Translations under genes and position numbers: made by a program
The notes under the pieces: generated by a model
Seen by the model: the letters and a program-made list of their open reading frames with translations, nothing else
Told to the model about the DNA's origin: nothing
Database searches by the model: none
From: Methanobacteriota archaeon
GTDB lineage: Archaea; Thermoplasmatota; Thermoplasmata; RBG-16-68-12
Length of the DNA: 13,711 nt
Reading direction: 5' to 3'
Assembly: GCA_005878995.1 (NCBI GenBank)
Contig: VBME01000020.1
Span: forward strand, 1 to 13,711
Part shown: one piece after another, positions 7,652 to 13,477 of the stretch
Layout of the letters: each line of letters opens with the position of its first letter
Position numbering within the stretch: the stretch's first letter is position 1

Positions 7652-8668
7652 ATGGGGATCAACCTCTCCGACATCGTTGCTCCCGAGCCTCGGACCCTGG
7701 AAGATTTCTCAGGGAAAGTCCTGGCGATCGACGCATTCAACACCCTCTACCAGTTCCTGGCCATCATTCGCCAACCGGACGGCACGCCCCTCATGGACCG
7801 GCAAGGCCGCGTCACGTCCCACCTGAGCGGGCTCATTTACCGCGTATCGAACTTCGTCGCGGTCGGGATCAAGCCCGTCTTCGTCTTCGATGGCGAGCCC
7901 CCGCGGCTCAAAGCGCGCACCCTCGTGGCTCGCGGCGAAGTCAAGCGGCGTGCGGAACGGGAGTGGAGAGAGGCCGTGGAGATCGGCGACCTCGCGACGG
8001 CGCGGACCAAGGCGATGCAGACGTCGCGGCTCACGGACGAGATGGTCGACCAATCGAAGCGGCTCCTGGATCTGCTCGGGCTCCCCTGGGTCCAGGCGCC
8101 CGCGGAAGGGGAGGCGCAGGCGAGTGCGATGGCCCGCGCAGGACAAGCGCACGCCGCCGGCTCGCAAGACTATGACTCGCTCTTGTTCGGCTCACCGCGG
8201 CTCGTGAAGAACCTCGCAATCAGCGGCCGGCGGAAGTTGCCGCGGAAGGACGTCTACGTCGACGTGCAGCCGGAGGAAATCTCGCTCGACGCGACGTTGG
8301 CGAGCCTCGGTCTCACCCGAGAACAGCTCGTCGACATGGGCCTCCTGATCGGCACGGACTTCAATGAGGGCGTCAAAGGAATCGGGCCGAAGAAGGCGCT
8401 CGCGTTGATCAAGAAACATGGATCGCTCGAGCCCGCACTCGCGGAGCTCGGGGTCGACATCGAGTCGAGAGGTGAGGTGCGGGAGATCTTCCTGAAACCG
8501 AACGTCCTCGCCGACGTCGACATCAGCTTCCGTGATCCCGACGCGGACGGCGTCCGGCACATGCTGTGCGACGAACACGATTTCTCGCGCGACCGCATCG
8601 ATGCCGCGTTGGAGAAGTTCGGGACCGCGCGGTCGGAGCAGAGACAGAGGTCCCTCGACTCCTGGTAG
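7652..8668 (+). CDS. fen: Flap endonuclease 1 (FEN-1), archaeal type
   Basis: This structure-specific 5' nuclease removes 5' flaps during Okazaki-fragment maturation and base-excision repair, normally tethered to the PCNA sliding clamp. The 338 residues match the usual archaeal length. The metal-binding acidic set is complete: D27 (LAIDAFN), D80 (VFVFDGEPP), E152 and E154 (EGEAQA), D173 and D175 (QDYDSLLF) and D236 (LIGTDFNEG). The helix-hairpin motif GVKGIGPKKAL (240-250) follows. The start MGINLSDIV is the typical FEN-1 N-terminus, where the free amino end lies near the active site. The C-terminus QRSLDSW is a PCNA-interacting (PIP) motif QxxLxxW that stops one residue before the usual final aromatic. 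The gene lies 89 nt after the giant gene and 57 nt before the DUF92 gene, and appears to be transcribed alone and leaderless. Confidence 0.96.
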   Translation: MGINLSDIVAPEPRTLEDFSGKVLAIDAFNTLYQFLAIIRQPDGTPLMDRQGRVTSHLSGLIYRVSNFVAVGIKPVFVFDGEPPRLKARTLVARGEVKRRAEREWREAVEIGDLATARTKAMQTSRLTDEMVDQSKRLLDLLGLPWVQAPAEGEAQASAMARAGQAHAAGSQDYDSLLFGSPRLVKNLAISGRRKLPRKDVYVDVQPEEISLDATLASLGLTREQLVDMGLLIGTDFNEGVKGIGPKKALALIKKHGSLEPALAELGVDIESRGEVREIFLKPNVLADVDISFRDPDADGVRHMLCDEHDFSRDRIDAALEKFGTARSEQRQRSLDSW

Positions 8669-8689
8669 GCAATGCACGAGAACCGAGTC

Positions 8690-8702
8690 GAAAGGCTTTA
8701 AC
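8690..8702 (+). promoter_or_regulatory. Leaderless promoter (BRE/TATA) of the DUF92 gene
   Basis: GAAAGGCTTTAAC has a purine-rich BRE-like half and a TATA-like CTTTAA half. The TATA part lies about 27 nt before the ATG at 8726, so transcription should start at or next to the start codon. No Shine-Dalgarno sequence is present, which fits a leaderless message. Confidence 0.5.
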
Positions 8703-8725
8703 GGGGTCCCGGTTTCCGTGCGGCA

Positions 8726-9511
8726 ATGGCGCTCGATTTCGTGGCGTCCGTGCTCGTCAGCACGGTCCTCACGGGGGCGCTCAGCGCCCTGGCGTACTGG
8801 CGGGAGGTGCTGACTTGGGACGGCAGCCTCGCGGCGTTCGTCGTCGGCATGGTCATCGGGATCTTCGGCGACGTGACGTGGCTCTTCCTGCTCCTGTTCT
8901 TCCTCCTCTCGAGCTTCCTCGCGACCCGCTACCGGTTCGCGCTCAAGGAGGCGCTGGGCGTCCAGGAGGGCGTGCGGGGGGAACGCCGGGCGACGAACGT
9001 CTTCGCGAACGGGATCGCCCCGATGGCCGTCGCCACGATCTCGCTCGTCACGCCCCCCGGATTTCCGAAGGTGATCAGCGGGATCGTCTTCCTCTCGGCT
9101 CTCTCGGTCGCCGGGGCGGACACCCTGGCCAGCGAGATCGGCGTGCTCTCGCGACGGACGGTCCTCATCACGAATTTTCAGCGCGTCCCGCCGGGGACCG
9201 ACGGAGGCATCTCGCCCTTGGGCCAACTCTGCGCGATTGGGGCCGCTCTCTACACCTCGATCGTGGGGTGGTTCGTCCTGGCCTATCTCGCGCGGTCGTA
9301 CGGATTCACGCCGACGCTCCCCGTGGCGCCGGCGTACGTGCTCATCCCCGCGACCATCGGATTCCTCGGTTGCCAAATCGACAGCGTGCTCGGCGCGACG
9401 CTCGAGCGGCGAGGCCTCGTGAACAAGAAGACCGTGAACCTCGTGTCGACGACGTCCGGCGCGATTTTGTCCTACCTGATCCTAGTGGCCGCGGGCCCAC
9501 TACCGACGTAG
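8726..9511 (+). CDS. DUF92 / VTE6-like integral membrane protein, candidate isoprenoid-phosphate kinase
   Basis: This 261-residue membrane protein has about six or seven hydrophobic segments. Family motifs are visible in order: LTWDGSLAAFVVG (29-41), LLSSFLATRYR, ATNVFANG, GADTLASEIG (about 130-139), PPGTDGGISPLGQ and GCQIDSVLGATLERRG near the end. These are the signatures of the DUF92 family (TIGR00297 type). Its plant and cyanobacterial members (VTE6) phosphorylate phytyl phosphate to the diphosphate, using conserved Asp residues. In an archaeon a similar role on phytyl or geranylgeranyl phosphate, perhaps in lipid salvage, is plausible but inferred. The end overlaps the stop of the convergent mutase gene by 12 bp. 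A promoter-like element about 27 nt upstream suggests a leaderless message. Confidence 0.85.
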   Translation: MALDFVASVLVSTVLTGALSALAYWREVLTWDGSLAAFVVGMVIGIFGDVTWLFLLLFFLLSSFLATRYRFALKEALGVQEGVRGERRATNVFANGIAPMAVATISLVTPPGFPKVISGIVFLSALSVAGADTLASEIGVLSRRTVLITNFQRVPPGTDGGISPLGQLCAIGAALYTSIVGWFVLAYLARSYGFTPTLPVAPAYVLIPATIGFLGCQIDSVLGATLERRGLVNKKTVNLVSTTSGAILSYLILVAAGPLPT

Positions 9512-10858
9512 GGCCTTCTTGACCAGGTCCACTCCTTCCGCCGCGAGCGCATCCGCACGTGCGGATGTTCGGCCTTCCGCGTACACCCGGAAAATCGCCT
9601 CGGTCCCCGAGGGACGGACGAGGACGGCTCCATCGGCCTCGAGGATCTTCACGCCGTCCGTCGTGTCGACCTTGCGGCCCTTCGCGAGCGCGACGATTGA
9701 GGTGAGCACCGCGTCCCGCTGATCGGCGGGCACCGGAACGTTCGCCTTCTTGATGTGGTACTCGGGGAGCTCCGCCTCCAGGGTGGAAAGCGTCTTGCGC
9801 GCGTGGGCCAGGAGCTCGAGCATCTTCGCCGCGGCCATCGCTCCGTCGCGGCAAAACTGGTGGTCCGGAAAAATCGCGCCTCCGTTCTCTTCGCCTCCGA
9901 AGGTGGCGCCCGTCTCGAACATGACTCCCGCGACAATCGGCGATCCGACGCGGGTCCGCACTACGGTCCCGCCTGCGGCCCGCACAACGTCCTCGAGGAG
10001 CGAGGAGGTGCTCACCGGCGTGACGACGGTGCCACCGCGTCCCTGGATTGCCGCCCGGGCCAGGAGGGCGAGGCTCTTGTCTCCGACCACGAACGAGCCT
10101 TTGTCGTCGACGAAGACCGCGCGGTCCGCATCTCCGTCGTGCGCGATTCCGAGATTCGCGTGCACATCCGACACGACGCGCATGAGGTCGCCGAGGTGCG
10201 CGGGAATCGGCTCCGGCATCCGGCCGGGGAAGGCACCGTCCGGTTGGCCGTTCAGGGAGATGACGCGACATCCGAGAGAGCGCAGCAGGTACGGCGTCGA
10301 GAGGCAGCCCGCGCCGTTTCCCGGATCCACGACGACCGTGAAAGCGGCCTTCCGGATCGCATCGACGTCGACCTTCCCGAGTATCGCCTCGAGGTACCGG
10401 GAGACCGCGGTGTCGTCCGATCGGATGGATCCGACCTCGGACCAGGGAGCCACGCGGAACCGTTCCTCGAAGAAAATCGACTCGATCGCCTCCTCATCCT
10501 CGCGGCGCATCTCCATCCCGCGGGCATCGATCGCCTTCAGGCCGTTGAACTCCCGTGGGTTGTGGGACGCCGTCACGACGACCGCGCCCTTCAGCGTGCC
10601 ACCCGCCTTCGTGACGTAGTGCTCGGCGCACGGCGTCGGCACGATCCCGAGGTCGATGACCTCGCAGCCCGCGGACATCAGACCGGAGGCGGTCGCGCGA
10701 GCGAGCATCGGACCGCTCAGGCGCGTGTCGCGAGCCAGGGCCACCGGCCCACCGCCGAAGAACGTGCCGATCGACCGGCCGACCTTCACCGCGAGCTCCG
10801 CATTCATGTCCGGTCCGACAACCCCCCGGATCCCGTTCGTCCCGAACAGGCGGGTCAT
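9500..10858 (-). CDS. glmM: Phosphoglucosamine mutase / phosphomannomutase family
   Basis: This alpha-D-phosphohexomutase interconverts a sugar 6-phosphate and 1-phosphate, most likely glucosamine phosphate (GlmM) given its short-form N-terminus LFGTNGIRG. The 452 residues cover all four domains. Key motifs are the phosphoserine loop TASHNP (S98 is the catalytic serine), the metal loop DGDADR (241-246), the substrate-specificity loop GGEENGG (about 320-326) and the phosphate-binding loop RPSGTE (415-420). GEENGG is compatible with glucosamine-type or bifunctional archaeal enzymes, so phosphomannomutase activity cannot be excluded. Its ATG overlaps the TGA of the upstream nucleotidyltransferase in ATGA (10858-10855), so the two are translationally coupled and probably act in sequence. 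Its stop codon overlaps the convergent DUF92 gene by 12 bp. The product would feed UDP-GlcNAc or a related sugar nucleotide for glycosylation. Confidence 0.92.
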   Translation of the reverse strand: MTRLFGTNGIRGVVGPDMNAELAVKVGRSIGTFFGGGPVALARDTRLSGPMLARATASGLMSAGCEVIDLGIVPTPCAEHYVTKAGGTLKGAVVVTASHNPREFNGLKAIDARGMEMRREDEEAIESIFFEERFRVAPWSEVGSIRSDDTAVSRYLEAILGKVDVDAIRKAAFTVVVDPGNGAGCLSTPYLLRSLGCRVISLNGQPDGAFPGRMPEPIPAHLGDLMRVVSDVHANLGIAHDGDADRAVFVDDKGSFVVGDKSLALLARAAIQGRGGTVVTPVSTSSLLEDVVRAAGGTVVRTRVGSPIVAGVMFETGATFGGEENGGAIFPDHQFCRDGAMAAAKMLELLAHARKTLSTLEAELPEYHIKKANVPVPADQRDAVLTSIVALAKGRKVDTTDGVKILEADGAVLVRPSGTEAIFRVYAEGRTSARADALAAEGVDLVKKALRR

Positions 10859-11865
10859 GCAGTCACCCGTTCGTCGACGATGGTCGCATGGGGAGACACC
10901 TGCACGGTGTCCCCGAGGATGCTGTCACGGACGTGCGCTCCCTCGCCGATCGCCGCCCCCGCCCCGATGATCGACGCGGTGACCTCCGCCTTGTCGTCCA
11001 CGCTGACGCCCTCCAAGAGCGTCGCGTTCCGCAACGACGCGCGGCCGATCCGGCAGGCCTTCCCGAGGACGACGTGCGGTCCGACGCGGCCTTCGACGTA
11101 GGCACCCGCGGCCACGTACACGGGGGGCCGCAACGAGCCCGCGGTCACATCGGCATCGGGAGAGATTTTCGCTTGCCCGGCCTCGAGGAGGAGGCGTTGC
11201 GCATTGAGGTAGTTCGGCAACGTGCCCGCGTCGGACCAGAAGCCGTCGTACCGGTACGGGAAGAGTCCTTGTTCGATGAGACGCGGGAACACCTCTCGTT
11301 CCAGGGAGACGGTGTGGCCCGCCTCGATGAGGTCGAGCACCGGCGGCTCGAACACATACCGACCCGCGTTCACCAGGTTGCTCGGTGCCTCGCCTTTCGC
11401 CGGCTTCTCGACGAATCGCGTGATGCGGCCTTTCTCGACCGCGACGACACCGTATGCGGACGGATCGTCCACGGGCCAAAGGGCGATCGTGGCGACGCCT
11501 TGCGCTTTCTCGTGGGCCGCGACGAGCCGATCGAACTCGATCGTGTCGACGACGTCTCCGTTGTATACTGCGAACGGTCCGTGAAGCCACCGTTGCAGAT
11601 TCTTGATCGCGCCGCCGGTCCCCATCGGCTCCGGTTCCTCGACGACGCGGACCGCGACGCCGAATTGGCGTTCGCGGAAGAAGTCACGCACCTGCTCGAA
11701 CATGTAATTCACCGCGATGATGACTTCCTCGCAGGAGGGTGGCAGTGCATCCAAGACATGGGCGATCTGCGGCCGGTCGACGAGCGGGACGAGCGCTTTT
11801 GGGCGATGCAGGGTGAGCGGTCGGAGTCGGGTGCCGAGCCCGCCGGCGAGGATCACAAGCTGCAT
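10855..11865 (-). CDS. Sugar-1-phosphate nucleotidyltransferase with C-terminal left-handed beta-helix
   Basis: This enzyme condenses a sugar 1-phosphate with an NTP to make a nucleotide sugar. The 336 residues comprise an N-terminal Rossmann-like domain with the signature LAGGLGTRLRPLT (6-18), K23 in RPKALVP, the metal Asp in YNGDVVD (D104), FVEKP (151-155), NAG (166-168) and SDAGT (D212), then hexapeptide-type repeats from about 240 (VYVAAGAYVEGRVGPHVVLG, then SIIGAGAAIGEGAHVRDSIL). The layout matches archaeal GlmU-like and mannose-1-phosphate guanylyltransferase-like proteins. The substrate cannot be decided from sequence alone. The coupled mutase downstream favours glucosamine 1-phosphate with UTP, or mannose 1-phosphate with GTP. 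The beta-helix is short and shows no clear acetyltransferase site, so it may only oligomerise. A promoter-like element lies 25-35 nt upstream, and GGAG sits five bases before the ATG. Confidence 0.9.
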   Translation of the reverse strand: MQLVILAGGLGTRLRPLTLHRPKALVPLVDRPQIAHVLDALPPSCEEVIIAVNYMFEQVRDFFRERQFGVAVRVVEEPEPMGTGGAIKNLQRWLHGPFAVYNGDVVDTIEFDRLVAAHEKAQGVATIALWPVDDPSAYGVVAVEKGRITRFVEKPAKGEAPSNLVNAGRYVFEPPVLDLIEAGHTVSLEREVFPRLIEQGLFPYRYDGFWSDAGTLPNYLNAQRLLLEAGQAKISPDADVTAGSLRPPVYVAAGAYVEGRVGPHVVLGKACRIGRASLRNATLLEGVSVDDKAEVTASIIGAGAAIGEGAHVRDSILGDTVQVSPHATIVDERVTA

Positions 11866-11889
11866 CCGCGCTCCGATGCGGGGCCGCGG

Positions 11890-11900
11890 TTATGTATTTT
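11890..11900 (-). promoter_or_regulatory. TATA-like promoter of the nucleotidyltransferase-mutase operon
   Basis: On the minus strand this reads AAAATACATAA, an AT-rich island in GC-rich surroundings, centred about 30 nt before the ATG at 11865. It lies in the 49-nt gap after the Sm-like gene. The operon can therefore start here with a leader of only a few bases, although read-through from the Sm-like gene is also possible. Confidence 0.5.
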
Positions 11901-11914
11901 GTCCGCCCTCGGTC

Positions 11915-12130
11915 TCATTTGGGGACGATCGTGACGACGTTGTTCCCCCGGAGGACCACCGTCCCGACGCGGCGGACGTTGTCTTCCTTCGTCTCCTCCG
12001 TGTCTTCGAGGACCATGTTCATGTAGTCGTCGTAGCCGACGAGCTTGCCCTCGAGGATCCGGTTGTCTTTGAGGAGGAGCTGCACTCGCTTGTTGATGGA
12101 TTTTTCTAGAACGTTAAGAGGCATCACCAT
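11915..12130 (-). CDS. Sm-like archaeal protein (SmAP/LSm)
   Basis: This 71-residue RNA-binding protein should form a heptameric or hexameric ring that binds U-rich single-stranded RNA. Both Sm motifs are visible: Sm1 from VQLLLKDNRILEGKLVGYDD through MNMVLEDTEE, and Sm2 GTVVLRGNNVVTIVPK at the end (pattern RGxxVxxI). The start at 12130 (MVMPLNVLEKS) is chosen because a strong purine-rich site GGAAGGGGGGAAC (12151-12139) lies at the right distance. ATG at 12124 (MPLNVLEKS) is a second option. The frame stays open upstream to 12328, but those residues run through the promoter region and into the divergent gene and look non-coding. In many archaea an SmAP gene precedes rpl37e. Here the next co-directional gene is the nucleotidyltransferase, 49 nt downstream. 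Confidence 0.92.
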   Translation of the reverse strand: MVMPLNVLEKSINKRVQLLLKDNRILEGKLVGYDDYMNMVLEDTEETKEDNVRRVGTVVLRGNNVVTIVPK

Positions 12131-12138
12131 GAAGGACG

Positions 12139-12151
12139 TTCCCCCCTTCCG
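12139..12151 (-). promoter_or_regulatory. Purine-rich ribosome binding site of the Sm-like gene
   Basis: GGAAGGGGGGAAC on the minus strand precedes the ATG at 12130 by eight bases, with its G-run about ten bases away. It decides the start codon and shows that this message has a leader, unlike the apparently leaderless neighbours. Confidence 0.5.
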
Positions 12152-12175
12152 ATGGCGCGGTATCGTGTGAATGCA

Positions 12176-12186
12176 CTTAAAACCTC
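12176..12186 (-). promoter_or_regulatory. TATA-like promoter of the Sm-like gene
   Basis: The minus strand reads GAGGTTTTAAG, a purine-rich BRE-like part followed by TTTTAA. Transcription would start near 12155 and give a leader of about 25 nt that contains the ribosome binding site at 12151-12139. Confidence 0.45.
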
Positions 12187-12230
12187 TCTCGAACGGATGC
12201 GTCGTGCGCCGCGAACTCGGGGCCGCGAAT

Positions 12231-12238
12231 GTATTTAT
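12231..12238 (+). promoter_or_regulatory. TATA-like promoter of the EF-like gene
   Basis: GTATTTAT is centred about 33 nt before the ATG at 12268. The message would start with a leader of only a few bases, and no Shine-Dalgarno sequence is present. The element lies in the 137-nt region shared with the divergent Sm-like gene. Its position argues against the upstream in-frame start at 12229, which would fall before the transcription start. Confidence 0.5.
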
Positions 12239-12267
12239 CGCGTGCCACACATTCACGCGCGGTTCCG

Positions 12268-12699
12268 ATGGAACGAAAGAAAGTCGGCGAGGTCTTCCAC
12301 TTTTATGGGAAGATCGGCGTCTGTGCAATCCGGCTCACGGACGGCGCGCTCGCGGTCGGCGACACGGTGGCGATTCAAGGGCCCACATCGAATCTGGAGC
12401 AGCGGGTCGACTCGCTGCAAGTCGAGCACGCCGAGGTAACCCGCGGTGAGATAGGCCAAGAGGTCGGGATGAAAGTCCGAGAGCGCGTGCGCGAGAAAGA
12501 CTTCGTGTACAAACTCGTCGAGCCGGCAGTCCCTGTCAAAGCCGCTCCGCCGAAAAAGCCGACGAAGAAAGCGGCGCCGCGCAAAGCACGACGCGCCAAG
12601 AAGGCGCCGACGAAACGAAAGCCCGTCAAAAAAGCCAGCCGCGCGCGGCGTAGTACAGCGCGCCGAGGCTCCCGAGGATCGCGACGGCGTTCAAGATAA
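12268..12699 (+). CDS. Elongation factor-like protein (EF-Tu domain 2-like) with long basic C-terminal tail
   Basis: This 143-residue protein has a core (1 to about 88) starting MERKKVGEVFHFYGKIGVCA and continuing IRLTDGALAVGDTVAIQGPT, then QRVDSLQVEHAEV, IGQEVGMKVRERVREKDFVY. It matches the small archaeal 'translation elongation factor-like' proteins, which are a lone beta-barrel like domain 2 of EF-Tu and have no GTPase domain. Their role is not established. Here the core is followed by about 55 residues made almost only of Lys, Arg, Ala, Pro, Ser and Thr (PKKPTKKAAPRKARRAKKAP, then more Arg-rich sequence), resembling a histone H1-like or ribosomal-protein tail that would bind nucleic acid. 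The start at 12268 is chosen over 12229 because the core begins there and the TATA element lies between the two. The last 24 codons overlap the convergent frdD-like gene. Confidence 0.85.
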   Translation: MERKKVGEVFHFYGKIGVCAIRLTDGALAVGDTVAIQGPTSNLEQRVDSLQVEHAEVTRGEIGQEVGMKVRERVREKDFVYKLVEPAVPVKAAPPKKPTKKAAPRKARRAKKAPTKRKPVKKASRARRSTARRGSRGSRRRSR

Positions 12700-13126
12700 T
12701 GTCCAGGAACGCCTGAACCCCCGGACTTCGCAGGCCCGCGTCGACGAGCATGAACTTCAGTCGGTGCGTGCCGTGGAACAGCGATCCGCCGATGAGGACG
12801 AAGAAGAACACGCGGACGAGCGGGTCCTGCCAACGCAGGACGAACACGGAGTACGCGGCGGGGTCCGTCGGCCAAAGTCCGAACGGAGCCGCGAAGAACA
12901 GGAGGAACAGCGTGATCGGGAAGAGGAATGCGGTGATGAACCCGCCGAGCGAGAACAGCCCCCATAGCAACGGCTCGAGGAACACTTCGTGCTCACGGGC
13001 CTCCCCGTCCGCGTGAACGGTCTCGCGGCCCGGGTTCCACGCGAGCGACTCGCGGGTCTCGCTGATTTCCTCGGCCGTCTCAGATCCCTCCGAACACGAG
13101 ATACACGACCGCACCGGACACGCCAA
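12626..13126 (-). CDS. frdD: Fumarate reductase subunit D-like membrane anchor
   Basis: This is the second membrane anchor of a succinate dehydrogenase/fumarate reductase complex, holding the catalytic subunits at the membrane and helping form the quinone site. Three membrane segments are clear, at about 52-80, 103-121 and 138-158. EPLLWGLFSLGGFITAFLFP resembles the FrdD opening 'EPVFWGLFGAGG', and LFHGTHRLKFMLVD resembles the 'GLHRMHHAMHD' motif after helix 2. The family is usually near 119 residues. This frame has about 50 extra acidic residues in front, and their GC-rich third positions look coding. The ATG at 13126 would overlap the frdC-like gene by 47 nt, and GTG at 12985 would give the standard 119 residues, so the true start is uncertain. 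The 3' end overlaps the EF-like gene on the other strand by 74 bp. Confidence 0.8.
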   Translation of the reverse strand: MACPVRSCISCSEGSETAEEISETRESLAWNPGRETVHADGEAREHEVFLEPLLWGLFSLGGFITAFLFPITLFLLFFAAPFGLWPTDPAAYSVFVLRWQDPLVRVFFFVLIGGSLFHGTHRLKFMLVDAGLRSPGVQAFLDIILNAVAILGSLGALYYAARGWLF

Positions 13127-13397
13127 TCCACAGGAGCACGTTGATCCCGAACACGAGCTTCCACGAGAGCGGCCTCTCCGTGAACTGGATTGGCTGCGCC
13201 TTCCCGATGAGCATGAACCAGGAGACGGCGTGCCACACGACCAGCGCGAAGAGCACGAGGTTCACGTACAGGAGGGGCGGCGTCCGCATCAACGTCAGGA
13301 ACGCGGCGTACGCCGACTCGCCCGCCCGGAGGTCCCGGAGCATGATGAGGAAGATGAGCCCATAGATTGCGGACACGACGCCGCCGAACTCCCGCAC
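13080..13397 (-). CDS. frdC: Fumarate reductase subunit C-like membrane anchor (start disrupted)
   Basis: This is the first membrane anchor of the succinate dehydrogenase/fumarate reductase complex. The part from GTG 13397 gives 105 residues with three membrane helices: VVSAIYGLIFLIML, YVNLVLFALVVWHAVSWFML (its His matches the 'LLHTKTWF' His of FrdC) and LVFGINVLLWIGVSGAVVYL. The family's N-terminal amphipathic part is also present upstream in the same frame, with YPWKRPAGWWLRNRRYLAFQ directly before the GTG and matching the FrdC pattern 'WWKK..FYRFYMLRE'. That stretch has no ATG, GTG or TTG before the in-frame stop near 13490. The expected start is a GTG at 13477-13475 overlapping the iron-sulfur gene stop as GTGA, but it is in another frame. 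The gene therefore probably begins there and carries a one-base deletion, real or from assembly. Confidence 0.75.
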   Translation of the reverse strand: MREFGGVVSAIYGLIFLIMLRDLRAGESAYAAFLTLMRTPPLLYVNLVLFALVVWHAVSWFMLIGKAQPIQFTERPLSWKLVFGINVLLWIGVSGAVVYLVFGGI

Positions 13398-13477
13398 TTG
13401 GAACGCCAGGTACCGCCGATTCCGGAGCCACCAGCCCGCGGGCCGTTTCCAAGGATATTCCCGGGCCGTCGGATCAC
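13398..13477 (-). other. Suspected one-base deletion in the 5' part of the frdC-like gene
   Basis: From GTG (13477-13475) to the GAA codon of REYPWKRP there are 17 bases, where 15 or 18 would keep the frame. One extra base in the CCCGGG run near 13460-13463 would give a reading of roughly MIRRPREYPWKRPAGWW joined directly to the conserved helix. The run of C and G is a likely place for a sequencing or assembly slip. Confidence 0.5.

Noticed and set aside
7652..8668. FEN-1 as a possible XPG/Rad2-type or phage 5' exonuclease
   Set aside because: The length, the MG-I-N-L-S start, the full acidic set and the C-terminal PIP-like motif fit archaeal FEN-1. There is no long insertion between the N and I regions as in XPG.
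8192..9376. 394-codon minus-strand frame across FEN-1 and the DUF92 gene
   Set aside because: It crosses the end of FEN-1, the intergenic promoter and most of DUF92, and its composition (Arg, Glu, Asp, Gly, His) is typical of an antisense shadow.
9755..11101. 448-codon plus-strand frame opposite the mutase, and a 348-codon frame at 10888-11934
   Set aside because: Both lie opposite genes with complete catalytic motifs and show only low-complexity charged sequence.
12229..12267. Upstream start at 12229 for the EF-like gene
   Set aside because: This start lies at or before the TATA element (12231-12238), so it could not be on the transcript. The family begins at about MERKKVGEV.
12131..12328. 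N-terminal extension of the Sm-like frame to 12328 (137 residues)
   Set aside because: The extension would run through the divergent promoter region and into the EF-like gene. The Sm fold needs only about 70 residues, and a good ribosome binding site marks the start at 12130.
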